Shown: positions 1 through 9,043, counted from the first letter of the stretch. The stretch: 44,637 nt of DNA from an uncultured Pelagibacteraceae bacterium (GCA_902587295.1 CACIKS010000007.1:1-44637); one strand, 5' to 3'. Notes: generated by a model not told the origin, from the sequence alone. Numbers and translations are program-made.

Positions 1-527
1 CTTTCAATATAATAATAATTTGTTTTAATTAATTTAATAATAGATTTAGCTTTATCTAAATTTTTATTTGCAAATACAACCGTTGTATTATTTTTTTTTG
101 ATAAGTCTTTTGCTAAACAGGGACCAGCTACTGCAGTAATTTCAGAATTTTTAAACTTTTCAGTAAGTATTGTGAATTTATTGTTTTGAATTGTTAAGCC
201 TTTTGTGAGCATTAATAATGGAGTTTTTAAATTAGTAGCGTCCTGTATTTCTTTTGCGACCCAATCAATACCTTTAGAATTAACACCGATTACAATTAAA
301 TCTGGTTTGTTTTTTAATTGGTCGTTTAAATTATCTGATCTTAAAAAATTAATATTCTTAGAAATAGTGCAATCTAAATCTTTATGGAAATTATTTTTTT
401 TGAGATTATCAATAACACTGTTTTCCAAAGGTGATCCTATAATAGAAACATCGTGATCATTATCCACGCAAGGAAAAGAAAAAGCTGTTCCCATAGCTCC
501 CGCACCAATAATAACTATTTTACTCAT
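1..527 (-). CDS. GpsA-like NAD(P)-dependent glycerol-3-phosphate dehydrogenase (3' end outside window)
   Basis: The reading frame opens at the ATG complementary to 525-527 and stays open to base 1, so about 175 N-terminal residues are visible and the C-terminus is missing. The start MSKIVIIGAGAMGTAF is a Rossmann dinucleotide-binding loop. Later come a beta-strand plus loop (LIVIGVNSKGID), LLMLTKGL, which resembles the conserved TKGL of GpsA, and VAGPCLAKDL in place of the family's usual S-G-P-S-F-A-x-E. GpsA reduces dihydroxyacetone phosphate to sn-glycerol 3-phosphate for phospholipid synthesis in the cytosol. The gene starts 2 bases after the trkH stop, so it is probably the last visible gene of the ntrYX-trkAH transcript. 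The divergent substrate motif means a related 2-hydroxyacid or ketopantoate-type reductase is not excluded. Confidence 0.72.
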   Translation of the reverse strand, partial: MSKIVIIGAGAMGTAFSFPCVDNDHDVSIIGSPLENSVIDNLKKNNFHKDLDCTISKNINFLRSDNLNDQLKNKPDLIVIGVNSKGIDWVAKEIQDATNLKTPLLMLTKGLTIQNNKFTILTEKFKNSEITAVAGPCLAKDLSKKNNTTVVFANKNLDKAKSIIKLIKTNYYYIE

Positions 528-529
528 AA

Positions 530-1945
530 TTAACTTTTAAAAAAAACCTTTCGAACTAATATTAAAATTGCCAATAATTCTACTTTAGCTATCACCATAA
601 AAATAATAAGCGAAATTTTCGTAAATGTGAATAAGTTTGAAAATTGTATATTTTCAATACCATAAATATTAGATGACGTTGTATTTGTAAGGGTTAAAAT
701 TGAAAGTTTAAATGAATTTTCAAAATCTAGCACATCTACTAGCAATATAGTACTTAAAATAAATAAACTAAAAAAGAATAATATAAAAATCAAAAAAGAA
801 ATTTTTATATTATCAGAATTTATTTTTTTTTCTGAGAACATTATTTTAGTATTTAATATTACATTTGGTTTAACAATTTTTGAAATTTCCAATAAGAAAG
901 CTTTTAACAGTATGTAAATTCTCAAAAACTTTATTCCAGAAGTTGTTGATAATACTGATCCTCCAAACAGAGTTAGGATAAGAAAATATAAGCCAAAATT
1001 TTCTGGTACATAACCAATAGATAATCCTGATGTAGATATGCTGCTTAGTATATTTAAAAAAACCACTAAAATTTTTAAATCATTAAAAAAATAGAATATT
1101 ATTGAAAAGGATATAATAAAAATGATTAAATAGATATCCTCCTTGTGTTCTTTAATATTATCTCTTGCTAAAACAATATTATAAAAAAGATAAAAATTTA
1201 AAATTGGTATTAGAAAAGTAAAACAAAGTAAAAATAATTGAAAATTATTTCTAATAATATCTTCAAGTGATTGGGTTGGTAAGAAACCACCAGAAGATAT
1301 TATGGTCATACTAAGATTCATACTGTCAAAAAGCCGAATACCAGAAATTAAAAATATAAAAAAAATTAGTGCCGTTAATGACAAATAAATAAAAAAAATT
1401 CTGTATGTTACTGATACAAGATTAGATGAAAAATTTATCTTTTTTTCAATCATATATGAAAGGTCTACCATTTTAAAATTTATTCTTTTATTTGAAAAAA
1501 TAAGAACTAAAAAAATTAAGAAATAAAAACCTCCTACCCATTGAGAAGATGATCTCCATAAAATTAATGGTTCATCTAGATTTTTGATATTAGTGAATAT
1601 TGTAAATCCTGTAGAAGTCAAACCTGAGATAGACTCAAAATAAGCATCCAAAAATGAAATATCATATGAGCTAAATAGGTATGGAATAAAGATTAAAAAG
1701 GAAATTAAAAAATAAATTAAAAAAATTAAAAATATCTGTTCATATACAGTTATATTATTTTTATCATTTCTTCCTATTTTAACTAAAATAAAAAAAAATA
1801 ATAAGGCAAGTATTAATACAGATAAATAAGAGTTTATATTTTGAAGATAATTGAAATAGAAACAATAAAATATGTTTAATAACGACATTAAAGCTATAGG
1901 TAAACAGCTTAGGCCTAAAAAATAAATACTTGGTTTTAATTTCAT
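530..1945 (-). CDS. trkH: TrkH/KtrB-type potassium uptake channel subunit
   Basis: A 471-residue, strongly hydrophobic protein with about ten predicted membrane segments. Four pore-loop-like repeats with selectivity-filter glycines can be read: LTSTGFT, ISSGGFL, ISTSGLS and the last, weaker TTSSNIYG. This four-fold M1-P-M2 layout is typical of the TrkH/KtrB/HKT superfamily. It would form the K+-conducting membrane subunit in the inner membrane, gated by the cytosolic TrkA encoded just upstream; the two genes are 2 bases apart. The fourth filter repeat has Asn-Ile-Tyr-Gly, the pattern often seen in TrkH. The length is close to the E. coli protein (about 480). The start follows the trkA stop directly, supporting translational coupling. 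Confidence 0.93.
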   Translation of the reverse strand: MKLKPSIYFLGLSCLPIALMSLLNIFYCFYFNYLQNINSYLSVLILALLFFFILVKIGRNDKNNITVYEQIFLIFLIYFLISFLIFIPYLFSSYDISFLDAYFESISGLTSTGFTIFTNIKNLDEPLILWRSSSQWVGGFYFLIFLVLIFSNKRINFKMVDLSYMIEKKINFSSNLVSVTYRIFFIYLSLTALIFFIFLISGIRLFDSMNLSMTIISSGGFLPTQSLEDIIRNNFQLFLLCFTFLIPILNFYLFYNIVLARDNIKEHKEDIYLIIFIISFSIIFYFFNDLKILVVFLNILSSISTSGLSIGYVPENFGLYFLILTLFGGSVLSTTSGIKFLRIYILLKAFLLEISKIVKPNVILNTKIMFSEKKINSDNIKISFLIFILFFFSLFILSTILLVDVLDFENSFKLSILTLTNTTSSNIYGIENIQFSNLFTFTKISLIIFMVIAKVELLAILILVRKVFFKS

Positions 1946-1947
1946 TC

Positions 1948-3315
1948 TTACGAAGTAATTCTAAAGATATCTTCAACTTCTTTTAGTTGTTCTCTTTTTG
2001 ATAGAACTATAACAATGTCGTTTTTTTCAAATACAAAATTAGATTTAGGCATCATTACTTTATCTTTTCTTACTATGGCGCCTACTCTAACTTCGTCTGG
2101 CAAGTTAGAATCTTTTATTGATTTATTAACAATATCAGATGTTTCTAAAATTTTAGCTTCTAAAAATTCGTACCGACCATCTAGTAAAGAATAAACTGTA
2201 TCTATTGTTCCCATATGAACATGTTTCATTATAGTTGAAACAGTTGCCATTTTAGGATCAACTAAGTCATCGATCTTTAAAGACTCCTGTAAAAGACTGT
2301 AATTATGTTTATTTATTATCGCTATAGTTCTTTTGGATGGTGTATATTTTTCAGCTAATACACAGGCCATAATATTGTCCTCGTCATCATCTGTTAATGC
2401 AAAAACAGTTTCTATTTCCTCAATGTTAGCTTCTTTGAGAATTTTTTCATCCAAAGGATCTCCGCATATAACAATTGAAGAAGAGAGCTCGCTAGCTAAT
2501 TGTTCTGCTCTTGATTTATTTTTTTCTATAATTTTTGTTCTTAAACCATCAGTATTTTCTAAAAGTTTCGCTAAATGAAGACCTATATTTCCACCACCTA
2601 TTATCAAAATTTTTTGGGCTAATTTTTCGTCATGACCAAAAACTGAAAGAAGTTTATTTATTTGTTCTGTGCTTACAACAAGATAAACTTTGTCTCCAAC
2701 TTTCATTTGGTCATCTTTTTTAAAAAAGACAAAACCTTCTTTTCTTTCAGCACCAAAAATATATGCTTTGAATTCAGGAAATTTTTTTGTTAAGTCTTTT
2801 AATGGAATATTTGCTATAGGACATTTATTTTCTATCGATATTTCCAAAAGCTTTACTTTATCCTTTACAAAAGGAACATTATCTAAAGCACCGGGTGCCT
2901 CAAGTTTTCTAAATAAAGACTTAGCTACTTCACGCTCTGGTGAAATAATTACATCAATTGGAATATTTGATTTGCTATATAATTTACTCCATTTACCTTC
3001 TAAAAATTCTTGCGATCGTATTCGAGCAATTTTTTTAGAAATGTTAAAAAGGGAGCTGGCTATTTGGCAAACAATCATATTAGTTTCATCATTTCTTGTT
3101 ACAGCAATAATCATATCTGCTTCTTTAGCTCCAGCATTTTCCAACACAGATGGAAAAGTTGCTCTTCCAACAATACCTTTAACATCTTGGGTATCATTAA
3201 TTTTTTTAATATCTTCAGATGATTGGTCAATAACAGTTACAGAATGTCCCTGTGCTTGTAATTGTTTACTTATCGAAAAGCCGACCATACCGGCACCACA
3301 AATTATAATGTTCAT
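1948..3315 (-). CDS. trkA: TrkA potassium channel regulatory NAD-binding subunit
   Basis: 455 residues with two tandem RCK units. The first begins MNIIICGAGMVGFSISKQL (GxGxxG nucleotide-binding loop) and the second has ILIIGGGNIGLHLAKLL near residue 240. Each is followed by a TrkA-C-type ligand domain with short beta-strand patterns (for example KVGDKVYLVV and KNDIVIVL). TrkA sits on the cytosolic face of TrkH and gates K+ flux in response to nucleotides. The gene is between ntrX (2 bases upstream) and trkH (2 bases downstream). ntrY-ntrX-trkA linkage is common in Alphaproteobacteria. The full-length bidomain form matches the usual TrkA of about 458 residues. The long open frame on the opposite strand here is only a shadow. 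Confidence 0.95.
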   Translation of the reverse strand: MNIIICGAGMVGFSISKQLQAQGHSVTVIDQSSEDIKKINDTQDVKGIVGRATFPSVLENAGAKEADMIIAVTRNDETNMIVCQIASSLFNISKKIARIRSQEFLEGKWSKLYSKSNIPIDVIISPEREVAKSLFRKLEAPGALDNVPFVKDKVKLLEISIENKCPIANIPLKDLTKKFPEFKAYIFGAERKEGFVFFKKDDQMKVGDKVYLVVSTEQINKLLSVFGHDEKLAQKILIIGGGNIGLHLAKLLENTDGLRTKIIEKNKSRAEQLASELSSSIVICGDPLDEKILKEANIEEIETVFALTDDDEDNIMACVLAEKYTPSKRTIAIINKHNYSLLQESLKIDDLVDPKMATVSTIMKHVHMGTIDTVYSLLDGRYEFLEAKILETSDIVNKSIKDSNLPDEVRVGAIVRKDKVMMPKSNFVFEKNDIVIVLSKREQLKEVEDIFRITS

Positions 3316-3317
3316 TA

Positions 3318-4679
3318 TTAATTGATACCTTTAATCCCCAAGGATTTAAGTTTTCTATGAAGCGCTGACCTCTCCATACCAATAAATTCAGCTGTTTTGG
3401 AGATGTTGCCTTTATTTTTTTTCAATTGTGCCAACAAGTAATTTTTTTCAAAATTTTCTCTAGCCTGTTTTAATGGATAAGACATTGATACTGCTGTATT
3501 ATCAAGTATTTCATTAGAATTCTTGCTTAAAATTTCATGTAAAAGTCTTCCAACATTAGATTTGTTCTCATTTTGTGAAAGAATAGATATTCTTTCAACT
3601 AAATTTCTTAGTTCTCTTACGTTACCAGGCCATTGATAAGTGTATAATAATTCATCATCAACATTGATTTCAATTTCTGGAATTCCATTAATTTCAGAAA
3701 TTTTCTTTTGAAAGTATTTAATTAATAAAGGAATATCTCCAGTTCTTGAGCTTAAAGATGGTATTTCTATCGGTACAACGTTAAGTCTGTGGTAAAGATC
3801 TTCTCTAAAATTTCCTAAAGTAACTTCGTTTTTAAGATCTTTTGATGTAGATGAAATTATACGTACATTTACAAATAAATCTTCTTTACCATTGATTCTT
3901 TTAAATTTTTGATCCATTAAAATTCTTAAAATCTTTGCTTGGGTTTCTAAAGGTATCTCGGAGACTTCGTCTATTAGTAAAGTTCCTTCTTTGGCTCTTT
4001 CTAAAAAACCATAATTTGTACTACCATCGGTGTTGTCTGATCCAAATAATTCTATTTCATAGTTATCTGGTTGTAAAAGAGCTCCATTTAAAACTACAAA
4101 AGGTTCATTACTTCTTGGTGAATTTTTATGCAATTTTCTTGCTAAAAGTTCTTTGCCAGATCCAGTTGGTCCTGATATTAAAATTCTGCTATCTGTAGAT
4201 GAAAGTTTTGAAATTAACTTTTTTATTTTAGAGATTTGTGGATTTTCGCCTATAAATTCAAATGAATGGAAAGATCTATTTTCTAATTGAACATTTTCCT
4301 TCTTAAGACGAATATTTTCCAATCCTCTGCTTATAAAATTTAATAATTGTTCTGGTGCAAAAGGCTTTGTAATAAATTCATAAGCACCTAACTTAAGTGA
4401 TTCTACGGCCATTTCTACATTGGCGTGTCCTGATATCATTATTACAGGAACAAGGTCTGTAATTTCTTTAATTTTTTTTAATAATTCAATTCCATCTTTG
4501 TCACCTTTATCTAATTTTACATCAATGACAGCAATATCAGGAAGATTTTTGTTTATTTCAAAACAAGCTTGCTCAAAATTTGCCGCTACCCTAACTCTAT
4601 AATTATTATCTTTTAAAATTTCTGAAATTAAATTTCGAATATCAAAATTATCATCAATAACTAAAACTTCTTGTTTCAT
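3318..4679 (-). CDS. ntrX: NtrX-family response regulator (AAA+ domain lacking GAFTGA)
   Basis: 453 residues: receiver domain (phospho-acceptor Asp53 in VIDVKL, Lys105 in TKPF), AAA+ ATPase domain with Walker A GPTGSGKE (about 170-177) and Walker B LLIDE (about 234-238), and a C-terminal Fis-type helix-turn-helix (GNISKTAEFIGMERSALHRK). It would be the DNA-binding partner of NtrY. The sigma-54 contact loop GAFTGA, expected shortly after ELFG (about 210), is not present; the stretch reads SDNTDGSTNYG instead. This agrees with alphaproteobacterial NtrX acting without sigma-54. The start overlaps the ntrY stop in ATGA. Receiver and ATPase residues otherwise look intact, so phosphorylation and ATP binding are likely kept. 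Confidence 0.93.
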   Translation of the reverse strand: MKQEVLVIDDNFDIRNLISEILKDNNYRVRVAANFEQACFEINKNLPDIAVIDVKLDKGDKDGIELLKKIKEITDLVPVIMISGHANVEMAVESLKLGAYEFITKPFAPEQLLNFISRGLENIRLKKENVQLENRSFHSFEFIGENPQISKIKKLISKLSSTDSRILISGPTGSGKELLARKLHKNSPRSNEPFVVLNGALLQPDNYEIELFGSDNTDGSTNYGFLERAKEGTLLIDEVSEIPLETQAKILRILMDQKFKRINGKEDLFVNVRIISSTSKDLKNEVTLGNFREDLYHRLNVVPIEIPSLSSRTGDIPLLIKYFQKKISEINGIPEIEINVDDELLYTYQWPGNVRELRNLVERISILSQNENKSNVGRLLHEILSKNSNEILDNTAVSMSYPLKQARENFEKNYLLAQLKKNKGNISKTAEFIGMERSALHRKLKSLGIKGIN

Positions 4680-6454
4680 ATAATATTTGGAAGAGAAATT
4701 ATTATCTCAGCTCCTTCAGATTTTTTAACAAAATTTATGTCACCATTATGTTCGTTTATAATTTTAGTAACAATAGGAAGGCCTAATCCTGTTCCATCTT
4801 TTTTAGTGGTAAAATAAGGCTTGGTGATATTTTTAATATCAGCAAAACCAGCACCATTGTCTTGCATTTTGATCACTATATATTCATTATTTTTGATTAT
4901 TTCTACATTAATTTTCCCTTGTAAATTGGCATTTTTTTGTTTTTTTTCTTCTATAGCCTCTAAAGAATTTTTTATTAAATTAATAAACACTCTATATAGT
5001 TGCTCAGAGTCTCCCTTAATTAAAAAATCAATATTCTTACTTTGATTATAAATAAAAGAAGTTTTATTATCTGACATTTTGTAAAAACTTATTGCCCTCT
5101 GCAATACATCTTGGATATTAATTTTTTTTAATATTGGCGATGGCATTCTTGCAAAATCAGAAAATTCATTAACTAATTTTTTTATGTCAAAAATTTGTCT
5201 ATTAATAGTCTCAAGGTAATTATTAAATTCTTTTTTTTGATCGCTTAATTTATCGGAGTATTTTTCTTTTAATCTGTCAATTGAAAGTTGTATAGGTGTT
5301 AATGGATTTTTTATTTCATGTGCTAATTTTCTCGCAACAGACTCCCATGCAGAATATCTTTCGGTTACGAGAAGTCTTTGTTGCTGTTTTTTTAACCTAT
5401 CAATCATATTATTAAAATTATCATTAAGAATTTTTATTTCTTCATCGGTTTCGATGTTTGGAACTTTACTGTCTAATTTTCCAGAACTTATATTTTTTGA
5501 AGCTGATATTAAATTAATAATAGGTTTAGTTAATCTTCCTGCAAAGGTAATAGCAAGCACTATGGTTAAAAATAATAACATTGAAACTACAATTATATAA
5601 ATTATTGCAAATGTAATTTTTATTCCTGTTCGGTTGTTTTCAACAGTATAATAGAAATTAACTGCCTGTTCAGTATCTTCTAAATATTCAAGTAATTTTG
5701 GCTGAACATTCCTTGAAACATAAAGATATGTGTCTATAAAATTATTTAATTTTAGCATTACTGCTGTTTTATTTTCACCAGAGTCACCTATTGAAACTAT
5801 TTTTCCTTCTAGAGCTAAATCAAATTCTTCTTCTGTAGGTAATGTAAATTCATTTTCTGGATTATTAGTTTCTCCAAGTAAGATAGTTCCAGAGCTATCT
5901 ATAAGGTAAACTTCGTCCAGTCTTCTTAAAATTTTTTGTGTTCTAATACTTTTTTGGACTCTTTTTGGATCCAAAAATAAAATTCCCGAGTATCTGTTTA
6001 AATCTAAACCAACTAGAGTTACATCTGCTTCGACAGATTTTTTTGTTTCATCGATATAATTTCTTGCTACTTCATATGAATTATTTACAGCAGATTTAAT
6101 TTTTTGATCAAAATATTTCTGCAATCCAACATTAAATAAAATTAATGAAAAAATTGCCACTATTAACGATGGAATAAAAGCAAATAATGAAAATTGTAAA
6201 ACATAATTTAACCCAGTTTTTGATCCTGCTTGTTTAGATTTATATTGTGAAAAAATTCTTGATGTTTCTTTTATTAACAAGATTATAAATATCAAAAGTA
6301 TAGTTACATCTAGAATTAATAAATATTGTAGATTATTCTCATTTAAAAAAATAAAATTCTGATTTATAAAAGTTATAAAAGTGAATACACCTAATAAAAC
6401 TGATATAATTGAAATGGTAAAAAACCATTTAAAATTTTTTAAAGTGTTTAACAT
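4676..6454 (-). CDS. ntrY: NtrY-family sensor histidine kinase without PAS domain
   Basis: 592 residues. Three hydrophobic segments lie in residues 1-110, followed by a periplasmic region (about 113-276), a fourth membrane helix (about 278-306) and HAMP. The kinase core follows: H-box with His379 in LAHEIKNPLTPIQLS, N-box NLIKNSLEAI, G1 DNGAGF and G2 GTGLGL. It would sense an extracytoplasmic or redox signal and phosphorylate NtrX. Canonical NtrY carries a PAS domain between HAMP and the H-box and runs past 700 residues. Here HAMP leads straight into the H-box through a short coiled linker, so the PAS is absent. The gene heads the minus-strand run and diverges from ispDF across 45 bases. Confidence 0.93.
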   Translation of the reverse strand: MLNTLKNFKWFFTISIISVLLGVFTFITFINQNFIFLNENNLQYLLILDVTILLIFIILLIKETSRIFSQYKSKQAGSKTGLNYVLQFSLFAFIPSLIVAIFSLILFNVGLQKYFDQKIKSAVNNSYEVARNYIDETKKSVEADVTLVGLDLNRYSGILFLDPKRVQKSIRTQKILRRLDEVYLIDSSGTILLGETNNPENEFTLPTEEEFDLALEGKIVSIGDSGENKTAVMLKLNNFIDTYLYVSRNVQPKLLEYLEDTEQAVNFYYTVENNRTGIKITFAIIYIIVVSMLLFLTIVLAITFAGRLTKPIINLISASKNISSGKLDSKVPNIETDEEIKILNDNFNNMIDRLKKQQQRLLVTERYSAWESVARKLAHEIKNPLTPIQLSIDRLKEKYSDKLSDQKKEFNNYLETINRQIFDIKKLVNEFSDFARMPSPILKKINIQDVLQRAISFYKMSDNKTSFIYNQSKNIDFLIKGDSEQLYRVFINLIKNSLEAIEEKKQKNANLQGKINVEIIKNNEYIVIKMQDNGAGFADIKNITKPYFTTKKDGTGLGLPIVTKIINEHNGDINFVKKSEGAEIIISLPNII

Positions 6455-6499
6455 TTAAATTCCTTAACATTTTACATAAATATGAGGTAAATTAACATA

Positions 6500-7636
6500 A
6501 TGAGTTTTTGCTTAATTTTATTGGCAGCAGGAGAAGGTAAAAGATTTAAATCTAAAATTCCAAAACCTTATGTAAAAGTGGGTGGAAAAACCCTTTTAGA
6601 ACACTCTTTGCTAAAATTCGCAAAAATAAGTGAAATTAAAAAAATAGTGGTTGCTTATAATGCTAAACACACGAAATTTATTAACAAAATTAATACCAAG
6701 AATTTTTCAAAAATTTTAGGTGGAAAAACAAGACAAGAGTCGACACATAAAGCATTAAAATATTTAAAAAAAGAAAAAACAAAATTTAACAAAGTTTTAA
6801 TACACGATGCAGCAAGACCCAATTTTTCTATTAAATTGATAAAAAAAATAGTTAAAATTTCAAAAGCAAAAACTATTATTCCAAAAATTCCATTATATGA
6901 TGCATTAAAAGAAGTTGTTGATAATAAAATATTATTAAATCTTCCAAGGGAAAACTTCTTTGTGACACAAACTCCACAGTGTTTTAAATTTAATGAAATT
7001 TTAAATCTTCATACTAAAAATAAACATTTATATAAAGATGATGATCTATCACTCATACAATCTTTAGAAAAAGTTGGATTTGTAGACGGAGAAAAAACTA
7101 ATATAAAAATTACAGATTCAAAAGATCTTTTGACTTTAAAAAATTTTATGAAGTTAAATATTAGAACAGGAATAGGTTTTGATGTTCACAGACTTGTTCC
7201 TAATAGAAAACTATATATAGCTGGTTTAAAAATTAAATCTAAACTAGGGACATTAGGACATTCAGATGGGGATCCAGTATTACATGCAATAACAGACTCG
7301 ATTCTTGGAGCATGTAAAATGGGAGACATTGGTCAAATGTTTTCAGATAAAAATATAAAGTATAAAAATATTAGATCTAATATTTTATTAAAAAAAGTTG
7401 TCGATAAGATTAAATCAAAAGGTTATTATGTGAATAATTTAGATATTAATGTAATTACTCAAACTCCTAAAATACAAAAATATAAAAATAAAATGATATA
7501 TAATATTTCTAAAATTTGTGAAATTTCAATAAACCAAATAAATATAAAAGGTAAAACAACAGAAAAATTAGGTCTTATAGGAAAAGAAAAAGCTATAGCT
7601 GCAGAGGTAATATCTTCCATCATTAAATATGATTAA
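6500..7636 (+). CDS. ispDF: Bifunctional IspD-IspF (MEP pathway)
   Basis: 378 residues fusing two isoprenoid enzymes. The N-terminal half is the CTP:2-C-methyl-D-erythritol 4-phosphate cytidylyltransferase, with the glycine-rich loop LLAAGEGKRFKSKIPKPY and LIHDAARPN. The second half starts near residue 221 with RTGIGFDVHRL. It is the 2-C-methyl-D-erythritol 2,4-cyclodiphosphate synthase, with metal ligands in DVH and a distal His, GHSDGD and the C-terminal TTEKLGLIGK. These catalyse steps 3 and 5 of the pathway; dxr (step 2) lies at 34.6-35.8 kb. The fusion is typical of Alphaproteobacteria and Campylobacterota. It is shorter than the usual 400 or so. A GAGG sits 12 bases before the ATG, a rather long spacing. 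Confidence 0.96.
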   Translation: MSFCLILLAAGEGKRFKSKIPKPYVKVGGKTLLEHSLLKFAKISEIKKIVVAYNAKHTKFINKINTKNFSKILGGKTRQESTHKALKYLKKEKTKFNKVLIHDAARPNFSIKLIKKIVKISKAKTIIPKIPLYDALKEVVDNKILLNLPRENFFVTQTPQCFKFNEILNLHTKNKHLYKDDDLSLIQSLEKVGFVDGEKTNIKITDSKDLLTLKNFMKLNIRTGIGFDVHRLVPNRKLYIAGLKIKSKLGTLGHSDGDPVLHAITDSILGACKMGDIGQMFSDKNIKYKNIRSNILLKKVVDKIKSKGYYVNNLDINVITQTPKIQKYKNKMIYNISKICEISINQINIKGKTTEKLGLIGKEKAIAAEVISSIIKYD

Positions 7637-8138
7637 TAAATTTAATTATTATTTCGTAACTCTTTTTATTTTTGCTGACTCAATTCAGAAATTTAGAGGA
7701 ACCTGGGCATCATTATTTACTACGTTATTTTTATTTTTTATAATCTATATTATTAAAATACCTGTCCTAATAATCGCATTATTAATATTGGTAATTTTTT
7801 TTTATTCATTTGTTGCAATTAAATCCTGCCTTAAAGACTTTAAAGACGATGATCCGCAAGAAATAGTTGTTGATGAATTTATTGGCCAATCAATTCCTAT
7901 AATTTTATATGAACTTTTTCATTCAGATCGAATTAACTCTAATATAGAAGTGTTACAAATATATTTTTGGTTCTTTTTATTATTTAGATTGTTTGACGGA
8001 CTTAAACCTTTTCCAATAGATTATATTGATAAAAAATATAAAAATACATTTGGTATTATATTTGATGATATTTTGGCTGGCATATATGTAGTTATCTGTT
8101 TTATATTATATATGGTAGGAAAAACCTTCTTTTTTTAA
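7629..8138 (+). CDS. pgpA: Phosphatidylglycerophosphatase A
   Basis: 169 residues of the PgpA family. The signature acidic block DDPQEIVVDEFIGQ is present (about residues 75-88), with FRLFDGLKPFPIDYID and several membrane helices. It dephosphorylates phosphatidylglycerophosphate to phosphatidylglycerol on the inner membrane. The GTWASL near the N-terminus matches the conserved G-T-x-G/A-S segment of the family. The ATG overlaps the ispDF stop by 8 bases, and its own stop shares one base with the next gene, so the three are a single operon. Linkage of pgpA between ispDF and cinA is a common alphaproteobacterial arrangement. Confidence 0.92.
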   Translation: MINKFNYYFVTLFIFADSIQKFRGTWASLFTTLFLFFIIYIIKIPVLIIALLILVIFFYSFVAIKSCLKDFKDDDPQEIVVDEFIGQSIPIILYELFHSDRINSNIEVLQIYFWFFLLFRLFDGLKPFPIDYIDKKYKNTFGIIFDDILAGIYVVICFILYMVGKTFFF

Positions 8139-8611
8139 TGAAAAAATTAAGCAAGAAAATAGTTAGATTATTTTTAAAAAAAAAATTTAAATTAGCTGTA
8201 GCAGAGTCATGTACTGGTGGAATGCTTTCAAGCACTATTACCTCTGTAAGTAAATCTTCAAAAATGTTTACTCTGGGATTAGTTACTTATTCTAATCAAT
8301 CAAAAAATCGTCTTCTTAAAGTACCAAAACAAATTATTAGAAATTATGGTGCAGTTAGTTTTGAATGTTGTAATTCAATGGTTACTAATTTAGGTAAAAT
8401 AAGTAAGTGTGACGTTGCAGTATCTATTACTGGAATAGCCGGACCTAGCGGTGGTTCTAAACAAAAGCCGGTTGGATTAGTATATATAGGTATAAAAAGA
8501 GCTAATAAAGTTACAATAAATAGATTTTTTTTTAAAAAAAGAGGGCGTTACAATATCCAAAAAGCTGCTGTTAAAAAATCTCTAGATCTAATTTTAAGAT
8601 CTATTAAATAA
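8138..8611 (+). CDS. CinA C-terminal-type nicotinamide-nucleotide amidase
   Basis: 157 residues equal to the stand-alone C-terminal CinA domain (PncC-like). Motifs include AVAESCTGGMLSSTIT (catalytic Ser/Thr region, about residues 19-34), GLVTYSNQSK, GAVSFECC and VSITGIAGPSGGSKQKPVGLVYIG. The family deamidates nicotinamide mononucleotide to nicotinate mononucleotide in pyridine-nucleotide recycling. No N-terminal MoCF-like domain is present, as in E. coli PncC. The start shares a base with the pgpA stop (TAATG). Its 3' end overlaps the convergent ratA gene by 18 bases, leaving no room for an intergenic terminator. Confidence 0.92.
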   Translation: MKKLSKKIVRLFLKKKFKLAVAESCTGGMLSSTITSVSKSSKMFTLGLVTYSNQSKNRLLKVPKQIIRNYGAVSFECCNSMVTNLGKISKCDVAVSITGIAGPSGGSKQKPVGLVYIGIKRANKVTINRFFFKKRGRYNIQKAAVKKSLDLILRSIK

Positions 8612-9043
8612 TTGAATGGCTCTTTTCTCAAAAGCATCAGCGATTTCTTTCAAGCCTTTATCAAATGATTTTTTCATTATCATATTATAAAAAACATTCT
8701 TTATTTCAAAATCAATTAAAAAACTAACTTCGCTTTGACTGTTAATCTCTTTAATCTGCCATTCATTCTTTAAGTGTTTAAGCGGTCCACCTATATTACT
8801 AACTAAAATTTTGTCCTTGTCCTTGTAGTAAGTAACATGACTTTTATAAGTTTGATTTAGAAACTTTTTCCCTACTGTCAAGTCTGCCTCTATTTCAATA
8901 ATATCAGACATATCTTTTTTTTTATGTATTGTACCTTTTAAACACCATGGAACAAATTCTGGGTATTTTTCAATATCTAGTATCATATGAATAATATCAA
9001 TTTTTTTACAGGGTATGATTTTTTTTATTGAAGCGTTTGGCAT
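8594..9043 (-). CDS. RatA/COQ10-like START-domain ubiquinone-binding protein
   Basis: 149 residues of the polyketide-cyclase/START fold. Recognisable are the [11 protein letters not shown] segment (about 28-38), where an aromatic-rich helix follows the first strand, a central beta-sheet ([22 protein letters not shown]) and a long C-terminal helix ([16 protein letters not shown]). Mitochondrial COQ10 and its alphaproteobacterial relatives bind coenzyme Q and help its delivery or biosynthesis; E. coli RatA has been proposed as a toxin, a role I would not assume here. The gene follows lipA with a 19-base overlap, the standard alphaproteobacterial order lipA-COQ10-cinA. Confidence 0.87.
   Translation of the reverse strand: MPNASIKKIIPCKKIDIIHMILDIEKYPEFVPWCLKGTIHKKKDMSDIIEIEADLTVGKKFLNQTYKSHVTYYKDKDKILVSNIGGPLKHLKNEWQIKEINSQSEVSFLIDFEIKNVFYNMIMKKSFDKGLKEIADAFEKRAIQLFNRS

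Noticed and set aside
205-456. Plus-strand frame of 83 residues in the first 500 bases
   Set aside because: Antisense to the GpsA-like gene, whose Rossmann start is clear on the other strand.
2690-3325. Long open frame on the plus strand opposite trkA (211 residues)
   Set aside because: It is fully antisense to a clear TrkA gene, has no recognisable motif, and its composition follows from complementing TrkA codons in AT-rich DNA.
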